Assembly: GCF_016584665.1 (NCBI RefSeq)
Contig: NZ_BBJB01000003.1
Span: forward strand, 28,815-92,814
Direction: 5' to 3'
Origin: Pseudanabaena sp. lw0831
Lineage (GTDB): Bacteria; Cyanobacteriota; Cyanobacteriia; Pseudanabaenales; Pseudanabaenaceae
DNA length: 64,000 nt
Part shown: positions 50,039 through 58,953 of the stretch, in pieces
Position numbering within the stretch: the stretch's first letter is position 1
Layout of the letters: the number at the start of each line of letters is the position of its first letter
Made by a program: the position numbers and the translations under genes
Notes under the pieces: model-generated
The model's database searches: none
The model's input: the letters and a program-made list of their open reading frames with translations, nothing else
Told to the model about the DNA's origin: nothing

Positions 50039-50908
50039 ATGGCAGCAATTACCGCCCGTGAACTAGAGATGCAAATGCCCGATGCTAGTCAACTCTTGAG
50101 TGATGAACCTGAGATGGAAAGTTCTTTGCATTATATGCAGCTACTATTACTTGTAACCTGTCTCGAATGGGCTTGGCAAGAGCAGAATGACTTTTTTATT
50201 GGCGCTAATCTCACAATTTATTTTAGCCGCCAACAACTAAAAAATCATGACTTTCGGGGACCAGACTTTTTCCTAGTCAAAAATACGACTAGAGAACCGC
50301 GCAATTCATGGGTGGTATGGGAAGAAGATGGGCGATACCCCGATTTAATTATTGAGCTTTTATCTGACTCTACGGCAAATGTCGATCGCACAATCAAGCG
50401 TGACTTATATGCTGAGAGATTTCACACGCCTGAATATTTTTATTTTTCACCTGAAACTTTAGAATTTGCTGGATTTAGGTTAGATATAAACCAATATAAA
50501 CCGATTACTCCTAATGCTCAAGGCTGGTTGTGGAGTGAGGTAATCGGCGCATTTTTAGGAGTTCATGAGAAGCAACTGCGCTATTTTTCTCTAGAGGGAG
50601 CATTATTACCTACACCTCAAGAAACTGCACAAAGGGAAATTCAAAAAGCTAAACAAGAGCAGGTTAAGGCTGAGCAAGAGCGGGTTAAGGCTGAGCAAGA
50701 ACGGGTTAAGGCTGAGCAAGAACGGGTTAAGGCTGAGCAAGAACGGGTTAAGGCTGAGCAAGAACGGGTTAAGGCTGAGCAAGAACGGGTTAAGGCTGAG
50801 CAAGAACGGGTTAAGGCTGAGCAACAATTAAATCGAGCTGAGTTAGCTGAAGCTAAGTTGCAAGCGTTACAAGAGAAAATGCGATCGCTTGGTATTGCTG
50901 ATGAATAA
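50039..50908 (+). CDS. Uma2-family protein with heptad-repeat coiled coil
   Basis: A 289-residue Uma2 protein, diverged from its neighbour. Core blocks: FRGPDFFLVKNTTREPRNSW VVWEEDGRYPDLIIELLSD and YAERFHTPEYFYFSPETLEF. The C-terminal 90 residues are a coiled coil made from eight DNA-identical 21-base units coding VKAEQER. The repeat makes the copy number prone to change. Start ATG 50039 is 58 bases from the divergent ATG at 49980. Confidence 0.87.
   Translation: MAAITARELEMQMPDASQLLSDEPEMESSLHYMQLLLLVTCLEWAWQEQNDFFIGANLTIYFSRQQLKNHDFRGPDFFLVKNTTREPRNSWVVWEEDGRYPDLIIELLSDSTANVDRTIKRDLYAERFHTPEYFYFSPETLEFAGFRLDINQYKPITPNAQGWLWSEVIGAFLGVHEKQLRYFSLEGALLPTPQETAQREIQKAKQEQVKAEQERVKAEQERVKAEQERVKAEQERVKAEQERVKAEQERVKAEQERVKAEQQLNRAELAEAKLQALQEKMRSLGIADE
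50663..50830 (+). repeat. Eight tandem 21-bp repeats inside the Uma2 gene
   Basis: Unit GTTAAGGCTGAGCAAGAACG plus one G, at steps of exactly 21 bases from 50663; the first unit differs by one base and the last changes at its end. It encodes the heptad VKAEQER, so the frame is kept whatever the copy number. Confidence 0.9.
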
Positions 50909-50911
50909 GTA

Positions 50912-50946
50912 AAATAATAGGCGGAGTGAAGCGCCGCCTATTATTT
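50912..50946. terminator. Hairpin between convergent Uma2 and glycosyltransferase genes
   Basis: Perfect 13-bp arms (50912-50924 and 50934-50946) around a 9-base loop. The stop of the minus-strand glycosyltransferase (50941-50943) is inside the right arm. Confidence 0.65.
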
Positions 50947-52152
50947 GGGAGTTATGGATAAGACAGAATCATAGATTTTCATCAATTGATGATAGTTAGC
51001 AGAACGGGTGTAGCTTTCTTGGTAAGTTTTATAGGCTTTGTTGCCCATAATTTGCATGGCTTCAGGATTTGTGCCACACCAATATAACTTTTCTGTCCAT
51101 GCGCTAATGCGATCGCAAGGAATTAAAAATCCATTATGTTCTGAAGTGATTAGTTCAGATAGAGCGCCTAAGGCTGAAGCTAGGACAGGTTTACCACAAG
51201 CAAAAGCTTCGACCACCACTCGCCCAAAGGTTTCATACCATTGTGAAGGAACCACGATCGCTGTGGCGGAATGCATGGCATTTGCTACCTGAGATGAAGT
51301 CAAATATCCTAGAAACTGAACATTTTTTAGCCCTACCTGATCAATAAATCGCTGCAAATTTGATCTTTCAGAACCATCACCAATAATCTTTAATTGCCAA
51401 TCTGTCATGTTCAATTCAGCCCATGCTTGCAGCAGTGTAATGATGCCTTTCTCTGCGGATAATCTCCCTACAAATAAGAAGTTAGGATTCTCGGACTGTA
51501 ACGATGGCGAAACTTCAATGTCTGGGAGTTGAATTACATTGGGATTCACATAAAGCCGATCGCTAGGAATTCCAATCTCTTTGAGCTTTTGAGCGGCAAA
51601 ATGACTGGGGGTAATAAAAGCATCTACATCTTGTTCCCAAGTCCGTCGCCATCGATTGAATGTTATCATTGCCCAAACTGCTATAGAAGCAATAGGAGAA
51701 TTTCGATAGCAGCCATAGCCGATACCGCGCCAAGGATTCCTTCCTACACAAGCTTCACAAACCTTTCCATCTCTAAATAAATAACTATTTAGACAACCTA
51801 ACCGAAAGTTATGTAGGTGTTGTACAGTCGGTATATTTAGCGATCGCGCAGCAGCATGGATGGAAGGCGAAAACAATGGAAAGAAATTCTGGACATGCAC
51901 AAGATCGGGGCGTAATTCTTGAAGTTGCGATCGCCTCTGACGATACACTCGAAAATTCCACGCAGTCTCTCCAAAAAGTTTGAGTTTATCGAATTTGGAA
52001 TAAGTCTTGATGATGTCATTGTGAACTTCAATTAAGGTAACCCGATGACCATATTCGCGCAGTAGTTCAACATCCGACTCCACCGCAGCATCTTCGCCCC
52101 CCACATATTGATAACGGTTATGAAACATCACAATATGAAGTGGTTTAGACAT
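50941..52152 (-). CDS. Glycosyltransferase family 4
   Basis: A 403-residue GT-B enzyme. N-terminal sugar-acceptor half opens HIVMFHNRYQYVGGEDAAVE; donor half has FLFVGRLSAEKGIITLLQAW and the EX7E motif within YETFGRVVVEAFACGKPVLA. It is the last gene of the minus-strand polysaccharide operon. Donor and acceptor cannot be told. Start overlaps the preceding GT2 gene by eight bases. Confidence 0.9.
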   Translation of the reverse strand: MSKPLHIVMFHNRYQYVGGEDAAVESDVELLREYGHRVTLIEVHNDIIKTYSKFDKLKLFGETAWNFRVYRQRRSQLQELRPDLVHVQNFFPLFSPSIHAAARSLNIPTVQHLHNFRLGCLNSYLFRDGKVCEACVGRNPWRGIGYGCYRNSPIASIAVWAMITFNRWRRTWEQDVDAFITPSHFAAQKLKEIGIPSDRLYVNPNVIQLPDIEVSPSLQSENPNFLFVGRLSAEKGIITLLQAWAELNMTDWQLKIIGDGSERSNLQRFIDQVGLKNVQFLGYLTSSQVANAMHSATAIVVPSQWYETFGRVVVEAFACGKPVLASALGALSELITSEHNGFLIPCDRISAWTEKLYWCGTNPEAMQIMGNKAYKTYQESYTRSANYHQLMKIYDSVLSITPK

Positions 52153-52966
52153 AAAAGCGCACTAACCAAGAGAATAATTTAACTATGAATAGTGGAAGTC
52201 CAAGCAAAAAACCATATTTATAAGTATGGTAATAAAACTGAGTTGGTAAATGATAGGGAGATTTATAATCCCAGAATATTGATTTGAAGTTGCGATATTT
52301 CACTTTCTGGAGATAATTATTAAAGTTATGAATTGGGTCTTTTTCTTCAACTAAAACTGCCTTTACATTACCTAAAATATATACTTTAAAACCTGCTCTA
52401 GTCGCCTTTAAAGTATACATTCCATCACCAGCATATTGTCGAAATTTATTAGCGTCAGGAGCGCCAATTTGATTAAATACTGATACTGATATCGCAACAC
52501 AATAACCACTCAATCCATCTACTTCGACAACTTCATGTTCTAATGCTTTAACTCTTTTCCTACCCTTAACCCCTGTTTCCACTAATTGCCCTGATTCTGC
52601 TTCATAGCAAGCAGCTCCAACAATTGAATCTGGATGTTTTTTTAGGAAATCTACTAATAAGTCAAGCGTATTAGGAGCAGTCAAACTATCATCGTTTAGC
52701 CAAATAAAATGTGTTGCTCCTTGTTGATAAGCATATTCCATTCCTAATGCGATCGCACCTGTCCACCATAAATTACCATCGCCTTGTAGGACAGTAACTT
52801 CAGGATAGTTGGCTTTGACCTCTTCAGCAGTGCGATCGCTAGAACCATCATCAACAACAATCACATGATATTTCTGCAAATCGCCATTAGCTTTTAAATT
52901 CTCTAGACAAGCTAAAGTAAGCACCTTGCGATTATGAACAGGAATAATAATATAGATGGGTTGCAT
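52145..52966 (-). CDS. Glycosyltransferase family 2
   Basis: A 273-residue GT-A enzyme: YIIIPVHNRKVLTLACLENL, HVIVVDDGSSDRTAEEVKAN, FIWLNDDSLTAPNTLDLLVD holding the DxD-like NDD, and a C-terminal hydrophobic stretch (FLLGLPLFIVKLFSWLVRF) that may touch the membrane. Rhamnosyltransferase-like members have this shape. It is coupled to the GT4 genes on either side (overlap of eight bases downstream, two-base gap upstream). Confidence 0.9.
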   Translation of the reverse strand: MQPIYIIIPVHNRKVLTLACLENLKANGDLQKYHVIVVDDGSSDRTAEEVKANYPEVTVLQGDGNLWWTGAIALGMEYAYQQGATHFIWLNDDSLTAPNTLDLLVDFLKKHPDSIVGAACYEAESGQLVETGVKGRKRVKALEHEVVEVDGLSGYCVAISVSVFNQIGAPDANKFRQYAGDGMYTLKATRAGFKVYILGNVKAVLVEEKDPIHNFNNYLQKVKYRNFKSIFWDYKSPYHLPTQFYYHTYKYGFLLGLPLFIVKLFSWLVRFYV

Positions 52967-52968
52967 GA

Positions 52969-54156
52969 TTAAACTACGTGATGAACTATTTCCAAAAAGC
53001 GTCTTCCATAGGCTTTAACTCGTTCTTGGTTGTCTTGTCGAGCCAAAGATTCTAATCGGGGATTTACACCTGCTTCTAAATTTGATAATGCTTGAGCGAT
53101 TAATTCAGCAAGTTCTTCAGGATTACTCCGCTCAAAGAAATAAGAATTAGGAGGATTTTGCTCAAAATGCACAGGAAAATCAGAGGCAATTACTGGCTTC
53201 CCTAGGCTCCGAGCATCTTCGATTACGGAACTCCATCCTTCAAACAAAGAAGGTTGAATTACAGCTAAACATCTTCGCATCAATTGAACTTGATCGTTGC
53301 GAGGAATAGATCCTAAAACAATAAATTGCTGTTTAAGTTCTAGTCTTTCAACTTTTGCTAATAATTGGTTGAAATAATCAGGATTTCGATAATCAGATAA
53401 AGTACCAGTACATATGATGGTGACATCAATATGTCTTTGTTTAAGAATTGCTAAAGCATCGATAATAATACCATGATCTTTATGTTTCCAAAACTGATTA
53501 CTGACTAAAAAAAAGCGATCTGGCAGTTGATATTTTGCTTGCGTAATTTGTGGGTCTGGCTCATACCATTGAGGATCAACGAAACTAGCAAAATGCATCA
53601 CCATTGTGCGATCACGGGCAGAAGGATAGTGATCGCAAAAATCATTGCCAGCCATTTCACTACTAACCACAATTACAGGAGCATTATCCGCCATCCTTTT
53701 TAGCTCGGCATTTCGAGCATCCAGTTGCTTTTGTGAAAATAAATGCGGTAAGTGACAATGCTGAAGATCGGCGACCCATGCTCCCCATTTATAAGCCGAT
53801 CTAGCACCTAATAAATCTGGATATACAAAGTCGTAGGATCGTGGATTTAGTATCTTTAATGGGACAAAGGACGCATATTCTGCTAAGAGTTTGCAGGCTT
53901 TTAAATACACATATTCTGCAACTACGCCTGCATAAACTTGAGATATTAAATCTTTTACGGGTTCAGCTAACTGCTCATTTCTTTTGAACAACGCCAAACT
54001 TAAGTGGATATGTTCAGTTTCTTGAGTTGGTAATTGTGCGATCGCCCGAATCAAATTTTGAATATATAAAACCCCACCTAACCAAGTCGGGTCATGCACC
54101 ATATTCAAACAAATATGTAATTTATCTTGCGATTTATTCAGTGATTTATTTACCAT
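52969..54156 (-). CDS. Glycosyltransferase (GT4-like)
   Basis: A 395-residue GT-B protein with a GT4-type donor half: FFLVSNQFWKHKDHGIIIDA, FIVLGSIPRNDQVQLMRRCL, and the E-rich LFEGWSSVIEDARSLGKPVI. N-terminal LGGVLYIQNLIRAI is the acceptor-side Gly-rich start. The ATG at 54156 overlaps the epimerase stop (ATGGTAA) and follows a GGAG, so it is preferred over 54180. Part of the same operon. Confidence 0.88.
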   Translation of the reverse strand: MVNKSLNKSQDKLHICLNMVHDPTWLGGVLYIQNLIRAIAQLPTQETEHIHLSLALFKRNEQLAEPVKDLISQVYAGVVAEYVYLKACKLLAEYASFVPLKILNPRSYDFVYPDLLGARSAYKWGAWVADLQHCHLPHLFSQKQLDARNAELKRMADNAPVIVVSSEMAGNDFCDHYPSARDRTMVMHFASFVDPQWYEPDPQITQAKYQLPDRFFLVSNQFWKHKDHGIIIDALAILKQRHIDVTIICTGTLSDYRNPDYFNQLLAKVERLELKQQFIVLGSIPRNDQVQLMRRCLAVIQPSLFEGWSSVIEDARSLGKPVIASDFPVHFEQNPPNSYFFERSNPEELAELIAQALSNLEAGVNPRLESLARQDNQERVKAYGRRFLEIVHHVV

Positions 54157-55073
54157 CCGATAATTTCTCCTCGACACCATTGCATAAAAGAATCTAAACC
54201 CTTTTCTAAATCAACTTTTGGCTGAAAACCAAGCTGTTTAATTTTGGTAATATCTGCTTGCCAATTACAAGGAACGCCTGAAGGCAAATTCCCATCAAAT
54301 TCAATCTCTATTTTAGGATTTAGTTTTGCGACAATTAATCTTACTAAATCTTCGATCTTAGTTTCTACACCAGTCGAAAGATTGATAATATCTGCTTGTC
54401 CACTACTACGCTCTGCTAAAACTAGCATCGCCGTAGCCACATCAATACCATGGATAAAATCACGACTTTCCTGTCCCGTTCCATATAGTTTAATCTTATT
54501 TTGGGTCAAGACTTTTTGGCAAATATCCCAAACAACTTGTCGCCGTAAACCCGCACCATAGGCTGAAAAGATCCTTGCGATCGTCGTGGGTAATTGATAA
54601 ACTCGAAAAAACTCTAGACAAAGTTGTTCTCCCATCAATTTATGAAATCCATATGGAGAGATTGGTGCAATGACTTGAGATTCAGAAATGGGAATGATGC
54701 TGGGATTGCCATAAACTGCCGCACTAGAAAGATAAATGAGATGACAGTTAGGCGCATATAGTCGCAGAGTATCTAAAAGATGGAAAGTTACTGCTACACT
54801 GGCTTGAAAGTCGGAAGCGGGATCGCTGACTGAAAGCTCCACCGAAGCCCTACCTGCGCAATGAATACAAACCTCTGGCTGTAATTGCACGGCGATCGCT
54901 ACTAGATCTGGCAAAGGCAGCACAAGTTGGTAATAGTGCGATAAGTCTTGTCGAGGTGCATTTTCGGGAGGACGAGTGCCGATACCTGCTACTAACCATC
55001 CTGCTTGGCTAAACTGGCGAGCAATATATCGCCCGAGAAAACCTGTAACACCTGTAATTAAGACTGTTTTCAC
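54150..55073 (-). CDS. NAD-dependent nucleotide-sugar epimerase/dehydratase
   Basis: A 307-residue extended SDR: GVTGFLGRYIA as the Rossmann GxxGxxG, YLSSAAVYG and the catalytic Tyr-Lys pair in SPYGFHKLMGEQLCLEFFRV, then ARIFSAYGAG and RDFIHGIDVATAMLVL. It probably supplies a modified nucleotide sugar for the glycosyltransferases; the exact sugar is open. It starts 21 bases behind the methyltransferase gene. Confidence 0.9.
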   Translation of the reverse strand: MKTVLITGVTGFLGRYIARQFSQAGWLVAGIGTRPPENAPRQDLSHYYQLVLPLPDLVAIAVQLQPEVCIHCAGRASVELSVSDPASDFQASVAVTFHLLDTLRLYAPNCHLIYLSSAAVYGNPSIIPISESQVIAPISPYGFHKLMGEQLCLEFFRVYQLPTTIARIFSAYGAGLRRQVVWDICQKVLTQNKIKLYGTGQESRDFIHGIDVATAMLVLAERSSGQADIINLSTGVETKIEDLVRLIVAKLNPKIEIEFDGNLPSGVPCNWQADITKIKQLGFQPKVDLEKGLDSFMQWCRGEIIGW

Positions 55074-55094
55074 TATCTATCCTGATCTTTCTTT

Positions 55095-55940
55095 CTATGA
55101 TTTAGTCGCGACAAAGGAATAAAGACGACCAGCGGTGCGATCGCGCCAAGTATGAACATTACTAACTAACTTCATAAAATTGGGCTGAGAGCTTAACCAA
55201 TTAGCTAGTTGCGAACCTACATATTTCTTTAACTTATTGGCAATATTTGTTTGATGTTGCGATTTCGTAATTGGTGCATAGTTAATTACAGATTGGTAAT
55301 GTCCATAGCTAGCGTGTAAAGTTAATCCTGCCTGTGAAATAGCATGATAATACTGTTTAAGTAAAAAAGCATTTTCTCCACCATATAGTTGATGTAATGG
55401 ATGGCTTTGCAAAAAGATCTCTAAGTCTTGAGTTTGCGAAATAACATGTTCTCTAGTAGCAATAAATAATCCTTTTGGTCGCAATACTCTTGCCGCTTCC
55501 TGACAAAGTTTAGGTAGATTATCTGCGTGATGTAAAACTTGACGGCCATATACAATATCAAAACTATTGTCATCAAATGGAAGTGACTCACCAAAACTTT
55601 GGATAACTTTAATGTCAAGATTAGATTCCTTGGCTAATTTCGTGATCGCTCCCGCTCCAACAATATCACTAGGGTTCGGCTCTAGAGCTGTAACTTTACA
55701 ACCTGCGATCGCAAAAGCATAACTAGATATGCCATTACCTGCACCTAAATCGAGAACATCACCTTTCATCCAAGCTTTGGCAATATCAAAAACAGCCTGC
55801 CATTCCTCGCTACTTACAAATCGCTGAGCCGCTTCCAGCATAGAGTCATCATAGTAACAAGCCCTTACTAAATCTTGGCGATCGCTCTGAGATTTAAGCC
55901 ATTGCACTGCTTCTTCCCAAGTCAATTGCTTATCGCTCAT
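55095..55940 (-). CDS. Class I SAM-dependent methyltransferase
   Basis: A 281-residue methyltransferase. SAM motif [20 protein letters not shown], then [37 protein letters not shown] and [20 protein letters not shown]. Probably modifies a sugar residue or lipid carrier product in the cluster. Its start overlaps the end of the acyltransferase gene by 11 bases, showing coupling. Confidence 0.9.
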   Translation of the reverse strand: MSDKQLTWEEAVQWLKSQSDRQDLVRACYYDDSMLEAAQRFVSSEEWQAVFDIAKAWMKGDVLDLGAGNGISSYAFAIAGCKVTALEPNPSDIVGAGAITKLAKESNLDIKVIQSFGESLPFDDNSFDIVYGRQVLHHADNLPKLCQEAARVLRPKGLFIATREHVISQTQDLEIFLQSHPLHQLYGGENAFLLKQYYHAISQAGLTLHASYGHYQSVINYAPITKSQHQTNIANKLKKYVGSQLANWLSSQPNFMKLVSNVHTWRDRTAGRLYSFVATKS

Positions 55941-56529
55941 CTTCTAGAATCTCCCTAATTACTCTCGCTGGATTACCTGCAACTATTGTCCATGCTGGTA
56001 CATCTTTAGTCACAACCGATCCAGCTCCAACAATTGCACCTTCCCCGATAGTAACTCCTTTGAGGATAATAGAGTTGAATCCAATCCATACCTTGTTAGA
56101 TATTTTAATCGGCGCTATTTTGACATTAGTCCAGTCTTTTTTACCTAATCGCCAATTGACTACATCTTGCGATCGCTCAGAGAAAGATATGGCATGAGAA
56201 TTATGATCGACAATAGTCACTCCCCAAGAAATTAAAACATCATCACCAATCTCAATGCTTTGGGCAGCGATTAAATAACCATTCATAAATACTCGCTTGC
56301 CAATGGCTATCGTCGCATTATCTCCATCAAAGCAGATGCTTCCTTCCACTTGACTTTGTTCATCTATATTGATTGCACAGTTTTCTTTTAACTGCAACCT
56401 ATTTATATTAAAAGTTGAAGAAGGATGAATATTTAGGGTTAGGGTATTCCTATTTAGAAATAATAATATTGTATATTTGAGTTTTTTGAAATAATATTTT
56501 ACTTTTTGCATATTTATAAGTCTTGACAA
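55930..56529 (-). CDS. Hexapeptide-repeat acyltransferase
   Basis: A 199-residue left-handed beta-helix acyltransferase of the WcaF/maltose-acetyltransferase type: repeated I-G-D/N hexads ([40 protein letters not shown]) with the likely catalytic His in DHNSHAIS, then [20 protein letters not shown] and [20 protein letters not shown]. It would acetylate a sugar of the polymer. Start at 56529; the preceding gene is 19 bases upstream. Confidence 0.9.
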   Translation of the reverse strand: MSRLINMQKVKYYFKKLKYTILLFLNRNTLTLNIHPSSTFNINRLQLKENCAINIDEQSQVEGSICFDGDNATIAIGKRVFMNGYLIAAQSIEIGDDVLISWGVTIVDHNSHAISFSERSQDVVNWRLGKKDWTNVKIAPIKISNKVWIGFNSIILKGVTIGEGAIVGAGSVVTKDVPAWTIVAGNPARVIREILEDER

Positions 56530-56548
56530 TAAGTATTTATTAGGTATG

Positions 56549-57484
56549 TTATGAAATCAGTATTCTTTTGATTGAAATAAGCTTTTGAACCATTGTTGCT
56601 AACCATCGACCATAACGTTTTATCCTTTTTCCTCCATAGCAATAATCAAATACATAAGCATCTTCTAAATCATCTCTAGCCATAGATGGAGGGTGGTGTA
56701 TTTCCCAAATATCTTCTGTTTGCATATTTGCAAGCTGATTATCATGATTTGTATGAGTTGCATTAGAGTTAAAACCAATATTTGATACTAGATTTACCGC
56801 AGGTGCGATCGACAATTCTTTTTGCATCCAACGAGCATAAAGCCACTGATAATCCCAAGTATTTGGAATACCATTTACAACTCTATCAAATATATTTGTC
56901 CAATATAATTTTTCAGCCCAATTGTCATAAATATAGTCAATTAGATTGTTTTGTTTAGCATCAGACCAAGTTTTCATATCGCGATCATAATGTTGCCATG
57001 CTCGCCGCCAAGATGCCCATCCCCAAATACCTCCATACTTAGAAAAAGAATAACTATAATCAGTTGCATAGTTACGAAATTGAAAATTATTTCCACTAAT
57101 ATGCATTACCCTTGAGTCATATCTGTAGTATTCTAATAAAGTTTGGCAAAACCAAAAAAAAGATTGTGTAGGCAGGCAATCATCTTCTAATATAATCGCT
57201 TCTTCTACTTCTGAGAATACCCAATCTAAACCGCTTGACACTCTAAGTTTACAGCCTAGATTTACGTCTGAAAAGTTAGTTGATACTTCACAATCCCAAT
57301 CAACTTTTTCAACAATACTTCTAGCTTTATTACATTGATTTTCTTCTTCAGGAAATCTTGAACCATCCGCAATAATTAAAAGTTTTTGCGGCTTTGCTTT
57401 ACGAATTGCATCAAAAACTCTAAAAGTTGTATCAGGACGATTAAATATTAAAAAGACTACAGGAGTAGTTAATCTAGAGAACAT
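56549..57484 (-). CDS. Glycosyltransferase (GT2-like, GNT-I type)
   Basis: A 311-residue GT-A-like protein: [60 protein letters not shown] with an EDD that acts as the DxD metal site, and [20 protein letters not shown]. Seen in many bacterial polysaccharide clusters; sugar specificity unknown. AT-rich relative to the housekeeping genes. Confidence 0.85.
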   Translation of the reverse strand: MFSRLTTPVVFLIFNRPDTTFRVFDAIRKAKPQKLLIIADGSRFPEEENQCNKARSIVEKVDWDCEVSTNFSDVNLGCKLRVSSGLDWVFSEVEEAIILEDDCLPTQSFFWFCQTLLEYYRYDSRVMHISGNNFQFRNYATDYSYSFSKYGGIWGWASWRRAWQHYDRDMKTWSDAKQNNLIDYIYDNWAEKLYWTNIFDRVVNGIPNTWDYQWLYARWMQKELSIAPAVNLVSNIGFNSNATHTNHDNQLANMQTEDIWEIHHPPSMARDDLEDAYVFDYCYGGKRIKRYGRWLATMVQKLISIKRILIS

Positions 57485-57537
57485 TGTTATACATGTTAAG
57501 TTTCTGTTTTTTCTGATGCTTGATATCTTTGAATATT

Positions 57538-58821
57538 TTATAAAAACAACTGCTTGATAGTAGATATAGAATTTAAATAAATTGGTTTTAATGACTCAAT
57601 ATTTTGTTTTTTAGTTAAGATAATGTCACCGAGTATTTTAGAGGCTGCAAACATAGAGTTAGTGTTCTGATATAAATAAGTTGTATTATCTTTTTTGCCT
57701 TTCAAAATCATAAATATTTTTTTTGTTTGCTTGTATAAGAATGGATTAATATTTAACACTTGTTTAGCTGTAGCTATAAGCTTTTGCTTGAAGTTTATCT
57801 TTGAATCTTTTTGAGCGTCTTTTTTTGTGATCTCCTCAAATATATCACTAGAACTATAGTAATTTTGCATATATATAGCTATCAGTTCAAGCTCTTCTGA
57901 TATGTCTTCATAATTATTAAAGAACTTTATCTCTTCTAGTAATGCTCTAAAGTAAGCATCAAAATTAATTTTAAACAACTCATTATCATAAATAGATTGA
58001 AACTTATACTGTGTAGCAAGCAGATATGTGGCTGTCAGATATTTCATTGCATATGGAATATTCTCCAATATATCCCTATCAAATAATGAAAGATAACTTT
58101 CAACCTTCTGCTTTCGATTATATTGAGCACCTGCATTACTTACATAACTTATTCCACATATATATATTGGTAGATCTATAAAGTGGTACGTACTACTTAT
58201 ACCTAAAAGATGACATGCAGCAGAATAATCAGGAAAGGGCGGAAGAAAAAACAAACCCGTTTTCTGACGGCATTTATCAATTAAATTTTTCGACACAACA
58301 CAGTTTAATATCTTGGGCAACAAATTATAAGATTGGGAATCAAAATCACAAAACAATTCAGACATTTTTCTGGATTCTAGTTCATATAAATTTCCACTAC
58401 CAAATTTACAAGATAAATCACCTCTTAAGTTTTTGTCTGGTATGTCAGGATGATGATAGTAAGCTCTCTGCCATACCATGATATTAATAGAAAATTTTGT
58501 TAGTATTAAATGAATATATTCAAGTGAAATTTCAGTCAAAGCATCATCATCACATAAATAAATAATGTAATCTCCATTAGCATGATTAAGAATATATTCC
58601 CAGTTATCTAGCATTGACAAATCCATGCCAGGATTAACATATTTTATTTTGTCGCATGAGTTAGCAAAGCCCATGACAATTTCTTTGGTATTATCTTGTG
58701 AATTATTGTCAGAAACTATGATTTCATAATCTTGAAATCTCTGATAGACAGCACTTTTTAGAGATTCTTGAAGTAATCGAGCGCGATTTCTAGTAGGCAT
58801 TAAAACAGAAAAGAAAGGCAT
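57538..58821 (-). CDS. Glycosyltransferase family 2
   Basis: A 427-residue GT2: MPFFSVLMPTRNRARLLQES, EIIVSDNNSQDNTKEIVMGF, YIIYLCDDDALTEISLEYIH with the DDD metal site. The C-terminal 150 residues are helical and family-unlike. ATG at 58821 is chosen; a TTG four codons upstream is in frame. The gene is very AT-rich, pointing to transfer. A MITE lies between it and the ABC transporter gene upstream in the operon. Confidence 0.87.
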   Translation of the reverse strand: MPFFSVLMPTRNRARLLQESLKSAVYQRFQDYEIIVSDNNSQDNTKEIVMGFANSCDKIKYVNPGMDLSMLDNWEYILNHANGDYIIYLCDDDALTEISLEYIHLILTKFSINIMVWQRAYYHHPDIPDKNLRGDLSCKFGSGNLYELESRKMSELFCDFDSQSYNLLPKILNCVVSKNLIDKCRQKTGLFFLPPFPDYSAACHLLGISSTYHFIDLPIYICGISYVSNAGAQYNRKQKVESYLSLFDRDILENIPYAMKYLTATYLLATQYKFQSIYDNELFKINFDAYFRALLEEIKFFNNYEDISEELELIAIYMQNYYSSSDIFEEITKKDAQKDSKINFKQKLIATAKQVLNINPFLYKQTKKIFMILKGKKDNTTYLYQNTNSMFAASKILGDIILTKKQNIESLKPIYLNSISTIKQLFL

Positions 58822-58855
58822 ATTATATTTCAAGCAACTAATATTATTAGATATA

Positions 58856-58944
58856 TAGCAATCCTATTTCATTTGTGAGAAACACAAGGGGCTTAAGACC
58901 CTTGTTATAGAATTTTGTTTCTCAAGAATCATTTAGGATTGCTA
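58856..58944. mobile_element. MITE, 89 bp, TAGCAATCC-type ends, TA duplication
   Basis: Ends TAGCAATCCTATTTCATTTG (left) and TAGCAATCCTAAATGATTCT (right, reverse complement) are inverted repeats; TA at 58854-58855 and 58945-58946 is the target duplication. An inner stem ACAAGGG/CCCTTGT is present. It shares end sequence and size with the element at 62641. TA target use is typical of IS630/Tc1-mariner-driven MITEs. Confidence 0.85.
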
Positions 58945-58953
58945 TAATGTTCA

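Noticed and set aside
50606..50827. Minus-strand open frame with repeated LLSLNPF
   Set aside because: It is the antisense shadow of the VKAEQER tandem repeat in the Uma2 gene; no ribosome site or independent support.
50663..50830. Tandem 21-bp units as a possible CRISPR array
   Set aside because: Units are contiguous without spacers and keep a coding frame, so it is a coding repeat.
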